A stretch of DNA of 64,000 nt, from positions 2,448,325 through 2,512,324 of the forward strand of contig NW_025336429.1 in NCBI RefSeq assembly GCF_004798865.1, given 5' to 3'. Source of the stretch: Varanus komodoensis. Its lineage: Eukaryota; Chordata; Lepidosauria; Squamata; Varanidae. A program made the position numbers and the translations under genes. This document shows positions 52,178-63,151 of this stretch, piece after piece; the first letter of the stretch is position 1; each line of letters begins with the position of its first letter. The notes beneath the pieces were generated by a model. The model had not been told where the DNA came from, made no database searches, and worked only from the letters and a program-made list of their open reading frames with translations.

Positions 52178-53475
52178 GCATTGGTTACATCTACATAGTT
52201 GCAGTCTATTCTATGCAATTTTAAAATTAAAGGTAGCTTTATACTTTGCTATTTAATTTTTACTGATTTACAGTATGGACCACCTTGGGAAGTCTACAGT
52301 TTTGAAAGGCAGCGAGGAAATTTGTTAAATCAATCATACAATCTGAAAGAACAGGTATGGGGTAACCCTTCCTGAGACTCTCTCAAGATCAGCATGATTT
52401 GCAAAATTCGGGTCTTCTAGGCCACGCATGATGTGTTGACTTTGGACTCTCAGCTAGCAGTCTATTTATAAAATCGCTCCATAGATGCCTTCTTCTAAGA
52501 ACGGTGCTTAGTGGATTAGACCCGGTCCAGACAGGACAGACCTCCTCCCCTTCCTCAGAGAAGGAGGATCCCATTTCCTGTCGCAAAGACTGCTGGGACT
52601 CCAGATGAACACCATGGCACCAGCACCCTCTATGATGCCCCAGTTGGGGAGGGGTGTGTGTGCGTGTGTGTGCGTGCACGTGTGTAGGGGCCCCTGAGGC
52701 ATTCTCAGGGCTTATACACACAACTGATCCCGAACCTCCAGCACCATCCCAAGATGCCCATGGCAGAATCACTGCCAAGTCAAAGCTCAGCCCATAACGC
52801 TCAGCATGTGCCCAGCAGTGCGAAGCTTCCTCCATTAGTTACTCCAGATCATGGCTCCACAAGGCATGTTTGGGGCACCTGTGATGCCCACAAAATCCTT
52901 TTTGCCACCTGGATGCTACTACTGGAACACCTTCTTCTGACCAGCTCCTTGGTTGGATGGATTCTCCACTCTTCAGCAGCTCTGCCCTACTGGACAGCTC
53001 CCTGGCAAAATGAGGAATCCAAATGGGGCAGCAGATGGATGGAAAAGGATGCTAACCCAGCCCAAAGCAGAAGGTTTGGGACAGGGAGAACCTATTTCGA
53101 ACAATTTAAACCACAAACAGGTGAAATTTAAATTGGGTCAGTAGACCAAAGACATTCTAAAAAACAGACTCCTCTCATTTCTATCTCTTGTCATCATCTG
53201 TTCAGACTCCCCATCAACCATTACCAAAAACTGAGCCTTTGTATTTCCAACTCAAGTTCTACCTTGCCTAAACTATTAGGAAGGATCTGCAGTCACCTGA
53301 GGAAAAAGTCAGGGGATATGATAATCTGTGATGTGCATGTGAAACCATTCTGAAGCATGACCTTAGCAGTCATTTCTCCTTTGCATGAGCTCTTTGCGCT
53401 CTGATGGTGCTTCATCTGATGGGCTGTACCCTTGAGTTCTGACTGACACATTTTCATAACACAAAGAAAGTGTTA

Positions 53476-54773
53476 CTAAGTATTCTCTCTGGTGTGAATT
53501 TTCCAGTGCCTAATCAGATTAGGGCTCTGAGTGAAGCTTTTCCCACATTCTGAGCATTTATATGGTTTCTCTCCAGTATGGAGTCTCTGATGTCTGATAA
53601 GATGCGAGCTCTGATTAAAGCTCTTCCCACAGTCAAAGCACTTATAGGGCTTCTCCCCTGTGTGAATTCGCTGGTGCGTAAAAAGGTTTGTGCTCTGATT
53701 AAAGCTTTTCTCACAAATGAAGCATTTATACAGTTTCTCTCCTGTATGGATTCTCTGATGCCTGATAAGGCTTGATTTATCACAAAAGCTCTCACTGCAG
53801 TCTGTACATTTATATGGTTTCTCTCCTCTATGATATCTCTGATGCGTAATGAGGCTCCAGTTCCGAGTGAAGCTCTTTTCACACACGGAGCACTTAAACA
53901 TTTTTTCTCCTGAGTGGACACCCTGATGTGTCATAAGGCCAGATTTATCACAGAAATTACTATTACAGAAGTTATATGGTTTCTCTTCTAAGTGATTTTT
54001 CTGATGTGTAAAAAGATTTGAGCTCTTGCTGAAGATCTCTCCACAGTCAAAACATTTATACATTTCTTCTCCTGCATAGATTTCTTGTTCAATAAAACGT
54101 GATTCATCACAGATGTTTTTGTTAAAATTTGAGGAATTACACAGATCCTCTGCTGTACAAATTCTCTCTTGTGAAACATGCTTAGACTGAAATGAGAAGC
54201 CCTTGCCAGCTTTGGAATGGCTACGGGGTTTCTGCCTTGTGTGAATTCTCTGGTGAGCAATAAGGTTTGAGCTACGGCTGAAGCTCTTCCCACAGCTCAA
54301 GCATTTAAAGGGTTTTTCTCCTGTGTGAATTCTCTGATGGGCATTAAGACTAGATTTTTCACAAAAGCTCTTGCTGCAATCTGAACAGTTATACAGTTTC
54401 TCCCCTGTGTGCAGCCTTTGATGTGAAGTGAGTCGTGTTCTCCGGTTGAAACTCTTCCCACATTCTGTGCATTTATACGGTCTCTCACCTGTGTGGATTC
54501 TCTGATGAGTAACAAGGCTTGATTTATGACTGAAGATTTGCCCACACACAGTACATTCATTCCTTCTCCTTCCTTTGTATTGTTCTGGTTGGAATAAGAT
54601 TTCATGATATTTGATATCTTGAGAATAAAGGAATTCATTCTTCCACTTCACTGCTGGTTTTACAACCTGCATCTTCAGTCCATCTTCATTCACAAAAATC
54701 TGCTTTGCATCTTGACTCTTGGTTCTTTCTGCAAAAGCCTCATATAAATCATTTTCATTTCCCCTTGTCCATC
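53476..54773 (-). CDS. Gene C coding exon 6 (C2H2 finger array)
   Basis: Acceptor TCTTTACTCCAG, phase 1. A 73-residue spacer ends YKGRRRNE, then fingers start with CTVCGQIF. Four good fingers are followed by about 60 residues that keep the period but lose most Cys/His ligands ([28 protein letters not shown]). After the next good finger, one unit is shortened to [12 protein letters not shown]; then five more canonical fingers and TAG. Confidence 0.95.
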
Positions 54774-56010
54774 CTGGAGTAAAGAAAGGACTCAAATTAG
54801 TATTTGTTTCCTGTCTCTCTGCTATAGGAATTCCCAATAAATTTGGAAACTTCCTGTACCACTGTCACTTCTGCTTTTGCAATTGGCTTAGGTTTCTACT
54901 CCAGTTCATAAGAAAACTTGTATTTTGATGGAGATCAAGAGACAACCTTTCTGGACTTGTTCAGAAAACTCTCTCGCTACTGTGCTGTCATGTGTATTTC
55001 ACTTAACAAAGGTCTGATGGATTGCCACACTAAGATATGAGTGAACATTTTCTTTGTATTTGACAATGCTTCTTCCACACTGCCAAACAATCTGGGGTGG
55101 AGGAAGAGGAGGGGGCCATTTAGGATTCCCAGACAGTCAGGTCAGGATTCCAACAGGGCTGGATTTGGTCTCCAGGCCTAGGTTTCTGTACCCCTGGTAT
55201 AAAGCAGCTGAGTAAGGCAATCCTACAGAACAGGATGAGGAAAAGGGTACATACTAGTGTGTGATTGAGATTCACTCCCTGTTTGTTTGTTTGTTCGTTC
55301 ATTTATTCAATATATTTCTATCCTGCTTCATCAAGAATGCTTTTCAAGGCAGTTTACAAACAGAAAAATTAACAGAAAATTTGTGAGAATGATGCTAATT
55401 TCTAGAAAAGAAGAAAGCCCCACAGAAGAAACAGGAAATACTTCTGGGCAGACTGAAACAGCATCAAGGTCAAGCATGGAAAATGCCTAACCAGCAGGGA
55501 GGGAGGGGCTAAAATCATTTCAGACATCGCAACTCTTCTGTGCATGTACAAAAAAGAAACAGAAACAGGGAATGGCATGAAGGCACAAGGCCCAGGAGCC
55601 ACGAGAACACAAAGCCTAGAACATCAGTTCCCAGCCTACTGTCCTCTGAATATTGTACATGTAAGCCTATCATCCCTGGCCAGCATGGCCAATGGTCAGG
55701 CATACCAGGAGTTGTAGTCCAAAGCATCTCAAGGGTACCAGGTTGATCTACATAATGGATCAGTTTTAGCCTGAAGAGATGAAAACAAAATTGGGGAAGT
55801 TCGAGAGCCCACCGAAGGGTCCCGCCACTCTAAGCAACAAAAATCCGTCACCGGCACCACTCTTACCTGCCAATATTGTTCCTTCCTCAGTGTCCCAGCC
55901 ATTTAGTTCCTCCTCCTCTTCCAACAAGCAGATGAGTTTTGGTTTGGGGAACAGCAGAGTGCCTAGAGAAACAAGAAACAAGCAAATGCCAGAACTCTCA
56001 CCTGTTACAA

Positions 56011-56050
<40 letters not shown>

Positions 56051-56134
56051 GAACATTTCTATGCCGCCCCTTGCTGAAGCCTTGGGGCGGCTTACAACAC
56101 AATAAAATACAATACAAAATAATATAAAATTAAA

Positions 56135-56169
<35 letters not shown>

Positions 56170-59100
56170 TAAATATAAATAAAAGAAGTTATAAAAGAAA
56201 AGAAAAAAATCCCAAAGGACGGCCATGATGCCAGCATGACCTAGTAGTCAGAGTGCTGGGCAGGGACTCAGGAGATCCAGGTTTGGGTCCCTGCTCAGTC
56301 ATGACATTCCCTCGGTGGCTTGGGGCCAGTCACTCACCCTCAGCCTAAGCTACCTCACAGGGTTGTTGCTGCGAGGAGAAAATGGAGAGAAGGGTTAGGT
56401 AAAGCTGCCCTGGGTTCCTCGCAGAGAGAAGGACAAGATAAAATCCAATAAATACATTGAATAGGTAACTAAGACTCCCTGCTCTGCTGCTGCCATTCAG
56501 GGCTTATAAACCAGGAGTGGGGCTGGAGGTCAATTCAATTTCAGAGAGGTTCTGGGAGACAGGACTGAATGCAAGAGACAGGGCCAAAGGGAAAAGGCAT
56601 GGAGCCCAAACATGAAAAATAAGCATCTTCAATTTTAATTAATACATGCATATTCTGCCTTTTTGCCCTTCTAAGGAACCCTCCTACAGACTTAACCACC
56701 TTCATTTTTCTCCTCACAACAACCCTGTGAGGTCGGTTAGGCTGAGTGTCCAGGACCAACCCAAAGTCACCAGTGAGCTTCCCGGAAAAGACCCAGCAGA
56801 GCGGGGATTTGAACCTGGGTCTTCTGAGTCCCAGTCAAACGCCCCTGCCCCTGTGCCACAGTGGCACCCCCAGAGTCTGTCATTAAGCCTTGGGAGAAGC
56901 ACTTCGACATTTTAAACAGAGAGAAAACTGCACAAAACCCGGGAAACCAGCAAATTACCAGTGGATGTGGGAAAGGGAGTGGGGCACAGATGGGCGTGTG
57001 GCCATTGCGGGACCCCAGAGTACTGGAGAATCCTGAACAGACCACCGTCCAAGCTCTACCTGAAGACCTCCAGCCTTCGAGGGAACTACCTCAACTGTCA
57101 AACTGCTCTGGCAACCAAGAAATATTTCCTAATGTTTACCCCAAATCTCCCCTCTTAAAGTTAAACCCATTAGATCTAGGCCTGCCCTGGGGGGCACTGG
57201 CAGAAAACGGCTCATTGCCTCCCATGTGACAGCAGCCCTTCCAATGTTGGACAGGTGTTATCGGGCCTCTCCCCATTCCTCCACCCTGCCTCTTAGGATG
57301 TGCCTTCCGTCACCCTGACGCTTTTGTTGTCCTCCTCTGAACCCGTTCCAATTGCTCGGTCTCCTTTTCAAAGCAAGTGGCTGTTGTTATAGCTCTGTGT
57401 CTGTCTGTCCATCCATGAGCGCCCTTGCACCAAGACGGTGTAACTTAGACCCGTGCAACTTGGCGTGTATATTAAGGGGGCACTAGGAGCATGCAGTTCA
57501 GGTTTATTTTGTTTTAAACAAGCATGGATGCAAATTTAAGGTGTTCCTATGCATACAAGTGAAACATATAACATCTTCAGCCACTAGGGGAAGAATTCCT
57601 TAACCAGCACACAGCTTTGCGATTCATCCTGTCTGAAGCTGGGGGAGGTTAATAGGCTGAGAGACTGACCCCCCCCCCCGCACCCCATGGGACAGGTCCC
57701 TTTTCGGGCTGTGCCTCAGAATGCCAGCAGACGGGGCAGCTCAGTGTGTGTCCAGCTCCAGACAGTTACACACACGTGCCTGAGGGCTTTGCTGTGACAA
57801 AGTAAGGGCTACCCTAAACTGCATGGATCAGGTCTATTTGCCAGTAATTTAATGCACTGCACACGTGCTCACTCAGAGGGACATTTCACTGAATCGATCG
57901 GGGAAAAGCCTCCCTCTGTCAAAAACCAGGAGACCCCCTGCCATTTGGGAACAGCTAATATGGAGCCACGAACGTGGAAAGTATCGCTTTCATTCATCGG
58001 GTCACCATAAGCTGGCGATGTCGTGCTAGCACTTCTCAGCAGTACGACGCAGTTTCCGACGGATCTGTGAGGCTGTGCCACTCTCGTGGGCTCTGAAAGG
58101 AGGCAGAGAATCCCTTACCCAGAGAGACCACCATCCCATAATTCTGCAGCATGACCTCCCTGTACAAAGCCCTCTGGCCTAGATCCAGCAAGGCCCACTC
58201 CCCCTCGGTGAAGCGCACAGCCGTCTCCTCGAAAGTCACCAGGCCCTGAAAGAGAGAAAACTGCCATGTAGCGAAGAGGGAGAAAGGGTTAAGGCCCGTT
58301 CCAGGCGCACAGAGCGCAGGTGGCTTCAAGGCCAAGGCCGCGCCGGCGCCAGCTGGGCAGAGGGAGGAGAGGAAAAACATTGATCAGGTTCCCAAGGACT
58401 GGCCCTCCCCCTCGTTGATGAATTCCACCTGGAGGCCCAGGAGATGTCACCTCAGGGGAATAACAGTCCTGACTGCGGCGGGGGGGGGGGGGGTGGAGGC
58501 GAGTGGAATAAAAGACGGGCTTTCAAGCTAGCCAACGGCGCCCCCTTTCTGAGAGCGACATCCCGCCTGCCGCTGGAGGCTTTGGTTTGCTACTTCTGAG
58601 AAAGCTTGCTAAGTATTCTGCTGGTTCTTAGCCATAGGCTAGATTATTTTAGGTCAAGGGTGGCCAAAAGGCTGGAGATTTGATGCTTAAACCTTTAATT
58701 TATATTTTGCATACTGCTGTCCGTTCCCCCCCTTTCCCCCTCCCCTTTTGCATGTGTCTGCATTCTGTGCCCTTTTAAAAATGTCTCCACTCCTACTGTC
58801 TGTGTTTTGCAAAGTTTCTGCTTCCCCAAGAACTTGGGTCATCATGTGCTGAATTCCAGTGGGTTCAACTCCTTGCGGGTGTTGGGGGCCTGGGTTTTCT
58901 CCCCCGGGAGACTCCTGGGCAGTTGTGGCACTGGTTCAGCACTTTACTGTTACACACCACAAAAGCAAGTTTTCTTCCCAGCTGATCATCTCAAAGAATT
59001 GAAAATGCACCTTCTCCTTTCATCAGGGAGGGGATCTGTTGGCAACATATAGGTACATGGGGGGGTGTCTCACAGAGGTGGGTAGAGACCTGTTTTCCCC

Positions 59101-62100
59101 TGGAGAGGAGGGCAGAACGTGCTCCAACGGGGCCAGACTCAGGGAACCAAGGTTCAATTTGGATGCCAGGAAGCACTTCCTGACAGTTAGGACCCCCAGG
59201 GAGTGGAACGGGCTTCCACGGGAGGTGGCTGGGGCCCCATCGGTGTGGGTGTCCAAAGATAGGCTAGACATGCACATGGTGGGCATGTGGTGAGCGGAGC
59301 CGGCTGGAGCCGGGGGTCAGACTAGATGACTCAGGAGACCCCTTCTGACTTGCTCTGTTTCTATCACAATCTAACAAGATATGCTACAGCACGGGTAAAT
59401 ATGGTTCCCCACACACATAAGACACACGCACCATAAGGTTCAGGACTTTAGACTGGCCACATCCATGAAATTCAGGGCTTTCTTCGTGGGCAACTTTGAT
59501 TTTCTCAAAGCACACAAAATAAAGGAGGGAAAAGGAAGACCTTCTTTTGGGAACAAAGAGTGTGAACTGCAACAAAACACTGCAGGGTTGACTGCTCCTC
59601 AGGCCCGCTTTTGGAATGCTCTGTTCTGCCTTGTTCCATCACCCCAGCCTCCAGGTTTTCAATTCCCTTTCAAGAGTTACACCACTCTGTGTTAATGGAA
59701 CATGCTCAGTCTTCCAAGGACCATTGGGGTGGGGGGGTTTCTTACGTTTTTTCCTAAAATGCTTTTGTGCTTTTGTACAGTCTCTGAGGTTCTGCTAGGC
59801 CTGCCAATAACTCCCTCCTGAATATGAAGCATTTTGTTTTGACTACATGAGCACCACCCCTTGGAGAATTGAGTTCTACATCACTATATGAGGCTGAAAT
59901 GGGGAGATTCTTCCAATCCAAGAGAAGTTCTCAGGGGCCGTCTTCCAGTGGTGGGCAGGACCAAAATACCCCACATGTCAGCATATTTTGCCTTAAAGCA
60001 TTTAAGGCAAGTTGCTAGGTCTCATGAGAAGCAATACCAACTTTTCAGAGAGCAGAGAAAACTGCAAATGCAGGAAGACTACCCAATTATCAGCAGATCG
60101 AGCAGAGGGGGCGAGGCTGTCTGGGGAAACTTTGAATGCCACCTTGGTTCCCCAGGAAGTTAAGATTTGACCAGTGGGCCTAAAGTCGCCCATCCCAATA
60201 TAAGGGATTTTTAAGGGAACATCTTCCTAAGGATCTTTGACCTACCTGAGCAGGCAGTGTGGCAGCCATTTTCTCACCAAAACTAAAAGAAGGGGATCCA
60301 GAGTGCTTCTCAGATGCCGCTGCGCTGCCTGTGAAAAATTCGGGAAGGTGATAATCCAGGATCGAAGCAGGCTTTTACTGAGGCTCCCAGCTCAGAGATT
60401 TTCCCATTAAAAACACACACTCTGCTTGGAGCGAATATGGACGATCACATTGCAAATGGGCCTTCACACTTTTAGGCTACCCTTCTCCAACCTGGTGCCA
60501 TCCAGATGTACTGAGTACACAAGCCCCACCAACCCCTGATGGGAATGGTAGCCCCAACATACTGTAAACAGTTCCAAGACTTTTAAGTGCGGGATGGTAT
60601 AGAAAAGTTTTAAACAAACGAACAAACAAACATATTCCGAGGCACAGGGTTGGGGAAACACTGCTTTAGCCCCTCAGGGCACTGAGAGGAGCCTCCGGAA
60701 AAATGTTTAATTCTTCATAAGGAATCAAATTACTTGGGATTCTGAACAGAAAGAATCTATTTCGAAAACACTGTGAGGATACAAAGAATATGTGTTACTG
60801 TTTTGAATTCTAAGTAAGCTGATCTCTTTTTAAAGGTTTTTTTTTCCAAATTATTAATTCTCAATCTGTCTCCGCAATCAAAATTATAGCTTAGAGGCCT
60901 CTCCAGGAAACTGACATCCTGCCCCTTTAATAAGGAAAGGCAGCCTGCTGATGACTCGCCCTCTTGTGATACCAAACAGCCAGTCAAACGCCAACGGCTT
61001 TTGCTCCTGCCCAGCTGTCATCCAGCAGCCATTCCATTGGCTACAAAAGACAAAGCTGGGCTATTCCTCTGGCTCAGCTGAAACAACAACAACAACAACA
61101 ACAACAACTGCTTCTTTTCAGCTGGTGAGAAGAGGGCCAACAGCTTCTGATCAACAAATAACCTACTCAGAGAGTCCTGTTGGACTGCTCACTTGCTGAA
61201 TATACATTTAATAATAGGGAAATAATAAACCCGGCAGCCGTTACAGGTGCACGACTGTCGCACAGTCACACATTGCACACCCACTGCTGAGGCCTTGTCC
61301 CCATCCTGCTGGAGGGATGCTCTGGACAGCTGCTTTGCCACTGGACTGGTTGGACCTTGGGTCCGATCCAGCAGGGCTTTTCTTATGCTCCTATGAACAT
61401 TACCATACAAATCCTGCTTGGATTTTCCTGTTTTCCTTTCCCCTCCCGCCACCTCTTTTCCCTTTTAGGTTGTGTCTTTTTAGACTGCAACCTGGACTGT
61501 CTGTTTTGTTTTAAATCCAGAAGCTCGCTTTCCGAGCGTTGTCTTATCATAAACCACTCCGGGGCCCATTCGAAATGAAGAGCTTGGGTAGGAAATGCTC
61601 GAAAGAGCAATCCTTTGGCTCAGGAGTGAGCACTCCGGGGACCACAGGATTGCCTGGATTCCTCTTTTCCAAGACTGGAGACCACACTCCAACCCTGGAG
61701 CGTGGGAAGAACCAAGCCAGCTGCCCTCTGGCCTTGGAAATGCCCATCACTTCCCACTGGTTTTCTCTTCATGTACTGGATAACCAGGCATGTCTGAGCC
61801 TGGGGGCTTCCAGTGGCCAAGGGTGCGATCAATAGGACGGTGCCCATAAATGCACGAATATCTATTTATTTAAAACATCTGTATGCCAGCCAATTGTGCC
61901 ACAGCACCTCTGGGCAGCTAACAACATGAGATAAAAATGCAATCAAACATAATAAAACCCGTAACACATTACACATTAAAAACAACAATAAAATACAGCA
62001 AAACATACAAAGCAAAGATCTATGATAATTAGTTTTTTTTTTTTTTTAAAGGAAGGTCTTTGCCTGGTGCCAAAAAGAAAGTAAGGAAGGAGCCAGGTGA

Positions 62101-63147
62101 ATCTCCTTGGGGAGAGCATTCCAAAATGAATACAGTAGCTTCCAACTGCAAGAGGCAGTGCTTCTGAAGAGCCCATCAGGAATGGACTCCAGCAGTCCTC
62201 TAGCTCTACCCTCTGCACAATGCAGGAATCTGAAAATGACAGCAGCTACGAAGCTGCAAGGCCATCCAGCTGTTGGAGAATATCCAGGCACCCAAGTGTG
62301 TGATATCCTTACCTGGCAAGGCACCACCTCCATCAGCTCCCTGGAGGAATCCCCTGAACTGGAGACCCGGGCAGTCGTCGTCCGACGGAGACTTCTTTGC
62401 CTCGAAAGAACAACCAGCTGCCTCCATGAATGGCCCTTGCACCTGAAACAGAGAAGAGGATTCCATGAATCAGCTGGGAAGGAACAGCAGAGGCAGAAAT
62501 CCTCTGTATTCCTTTCACCTATAAGTCAGGGTTGTGGAACCTCTTTCGGCACACAGGCTGACTTCTATTTTGGAGAAGCTCTTAGGGGCCACAGAGAGGA
62601 GGTGTGAGGCCAAAATGTCCCCTTTAAGTTAAGCTGTTACCACCAGGAATGTGCTCACCAGCTTTTTGCAACCTGGATCCTTTTGCTGCTTCACTAGAAA
62701 ATCTTCTGCCAAAGCTACAGCCCGGACACAGCTCCCAGGACCACCTTGTCTGACCCAGTTCTGCATTTCCAAGGGCAGGATGTCCAAGAACTTCTCCAGG
62801 ATCACCAAGTCCAGGATCTGTTCCTTTGTGCACCTGTCAGGCTTCAGCCACTGATGGCAAAGCTCCTGGAGCCGACTGTAAACCTCCCGGGGGCTTTCAT
62901 CCTCTCGGTGGCGGAGCTGTCTGAAGCGCTGACATTCGACATCCAGATTTATCAGGTCCTGGCTTAGGAACTTTGGTGCAGCCCTTTCCCCGAATTCCGT
63001 GCCATGCTCTGCCTGGATGGCCTGACAGCTTCCTCCTGCTTCAGCAGCTGGCAGATCCTGCTCTTCTGCTTTTTCATCCTGCTCCAGTGAAGCCTCTAAC
63101 TGAAGGCTTGGTGCTGCAAGGTCTCCTCCTTCTGCTGCTACTGCCAT
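53476..63147 (-). CDS. Gene C: SCAN-KRAB C2H2 zinc-finger protein (six coding exons)
   Basis: Exons 63147-62659, 62442-62313, 60328-60246, 58245-58119, 55962-55867 and 54773-53476 join in phases 0,1,0,1,1 to 740 residues. Order: SCAN (about 72-152), linkers, KRAB-A (235-276), KRAB-B (277-308), then an acidic/aromatic spacer and C2H2 array (382-735). It has ten canonical fingers plus about three decayed ones after finger 4 and after the fifth canonical finger. Contact residues (-1,2,3,6) of canonical fingers: HSST, RTRS, ESSA, RSNA, KSNT, RWST, DSSR, QTNT, QSHR, QPNR. The ATG sits in an ACCATGG context. It is presumably a nuclear DNA-binding repressor that dimerises through SCAN. The exon plan equals gene A without that gene's two extra exons. 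Closest general class: ZKSCAN-type genes; orthologue not assigned. Confidence 0.94.
55285..55375 (-). repeat. L2-like LINE tail, reverse orientation
   Basis: TCATTTATTCAATATATTTC, TTTTCAAGGCAGTTTACAAA. In the last intron of gene C. Confidence 0.5.
55620..55745. repeat. Palindromic element (AACCTGGTGCC family)
   Basis: Inverted halves around CCTGGCCAGCATGGCCAATG, with the right arm GGAGTTGTAGTCCAAAGCAT and GGTACCAGGTTGATC. Confidence 0.55.
55867..55962 (-). CDS. Gene C coding exon 5 (KRAB B-box)
   Basis: 96 bp between GTTTCTCTAG and CAG|GTAAGA, phase 1 to 1. It reads [20 protein letters not shown], a KRAB-B with [11 protein letters not shown] in place of VPKPDLIxxLE. Confidence 0.9.
56011..56051. 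repeat. (ATT)n microsatellite
   Basis: About 14 ATT triplets adjoining an L2-like tail. Confidence 0.95.
56052..56215 (-). repeat. L2-like LINE tail with internal (TA)n, reverse orientation
   Basis: CATTTCTATGCCGCCCCTTG, GGGGCGGCTTACAACACAAT, with a (TA)n run at 56138-56165. Confidence 0.75.
56225..56460 (+). repeat. MIR-like tRNA SINE
   Basis: TGACCTAGTAGTCAGAGTGC, B-box-like GGTTTGGGTCCCT, core CTCACAGGGTTGTTGCTGCG. Last-but-one intron of gene C. Confidence 0.75.
56635..56865 (-). repeat. MIR-like tRNA SINE, reverse orientation
   Basis: CTCCTCACAACAACCCTGTG, AGGTCGGTTAGGCTGAGTGT, and the tRNA-derived end near GGGGATTTGAACCTGGGTC (B box reversed). Confidence 0.75.
57025..57385 (-). repeat. 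CR1-like LINE fragment, reverse orientation
   Basis: Reverse CR1-type 3' sequence with TTGTCCTCCTCTGAACCCGT and TCCAATTGCTCGGTCTCC, the 'CTCCTCTGGAC' block of CR1. Diverged. Confidence 0.55.
58119..58245 (-). CDS. Gene C coding exon 4 (KRAB A-box)
   Basis: 127 bp; [17 protein letters not shown], then [20 protein letters not shown]. Relative to the KRAB consensus, the DV pair is ET and MLE is MLQ; EW and LYREVM are kept. Donor G|GTAAGG. Confidence 0.94.
59030..59365 (+). repeat. CR1 LINE 3' end
   Basis: Forward copy of the family seen reversed at 3583-4325 and 28560-28975: GATCTGTTGGCAACATATAG, GGATGCCAGGAAGCACTTCC, GACCCCTTCTGACTTG-like terminus. Confidence 0.88.
60246..60328 (-). CDS. Gene C coding exon 3 (linker)
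   Basis: 83 bp between TTTTTCACAG and CAG|GTAGGT, phase 1 in and 0 out. It reads [19 protein letters not shown] and ends LPAQ. Same length and phase as gene A exon 3, though the residues barely match. Confidence 0.85.
61081..61108. repeat. (CAA)n microsatellite
   Basis: About nine CAA triplets in intron 2 of gene C. Confidence 0.93.
61262..61405 (+). repeat. CR1-like LINE 3' terminus
   Basis: GGTTGGACCTTGGGTCCGAT, CCAGCAGGGCTTTTCTTATG, GCTCCTATGAAC end. Confidence 0.6.
61858..62170 (-). repeat. L2-like LINE 3' end, reverse orientation
   Basis: TATTTATTTAAAACATCTGT, CACAGCACCTCTGGGCAGCT, AGGAAGGTCTTTGCCTGGTG, GGGGAGAGCATTCCAAAATG. It ends about 140 bases from gene C exon 2. Confidence 0.8.
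62313..62442 (-). CDS. Gene C coding exon 2 (linker)
   Basis: 130 bp between TCTCTGTTTCAG and CAG|GTAAGG, phase 0 in and 1 out. It reads [17 protein letters not shown] through GGALP. Confidence 0.87.
62659..63147 (-). CDS. Gene C coding exon 1 (SCAN)
   Basis: 163 codons, donor CTG|GTGAGC, phase 0. It begins [20 protein letters not shown]. The SCAN is complete: [63 protein letters not shown] possible 5' UTR acceptor (CTTTCTATCCTGAG) lies five bases before the ATG. Confidence 0.95.
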
Positions 63148-63151
63148 GGTC

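Noticed and set aside
52389-52835. Minus-strand ORF of 148 codons downstream of gene C
   Set aside because: It crosses a GT-rich run, has low-complexity His/Thr content and no recognisable domain. Probably chance or gene C 3' UTR.
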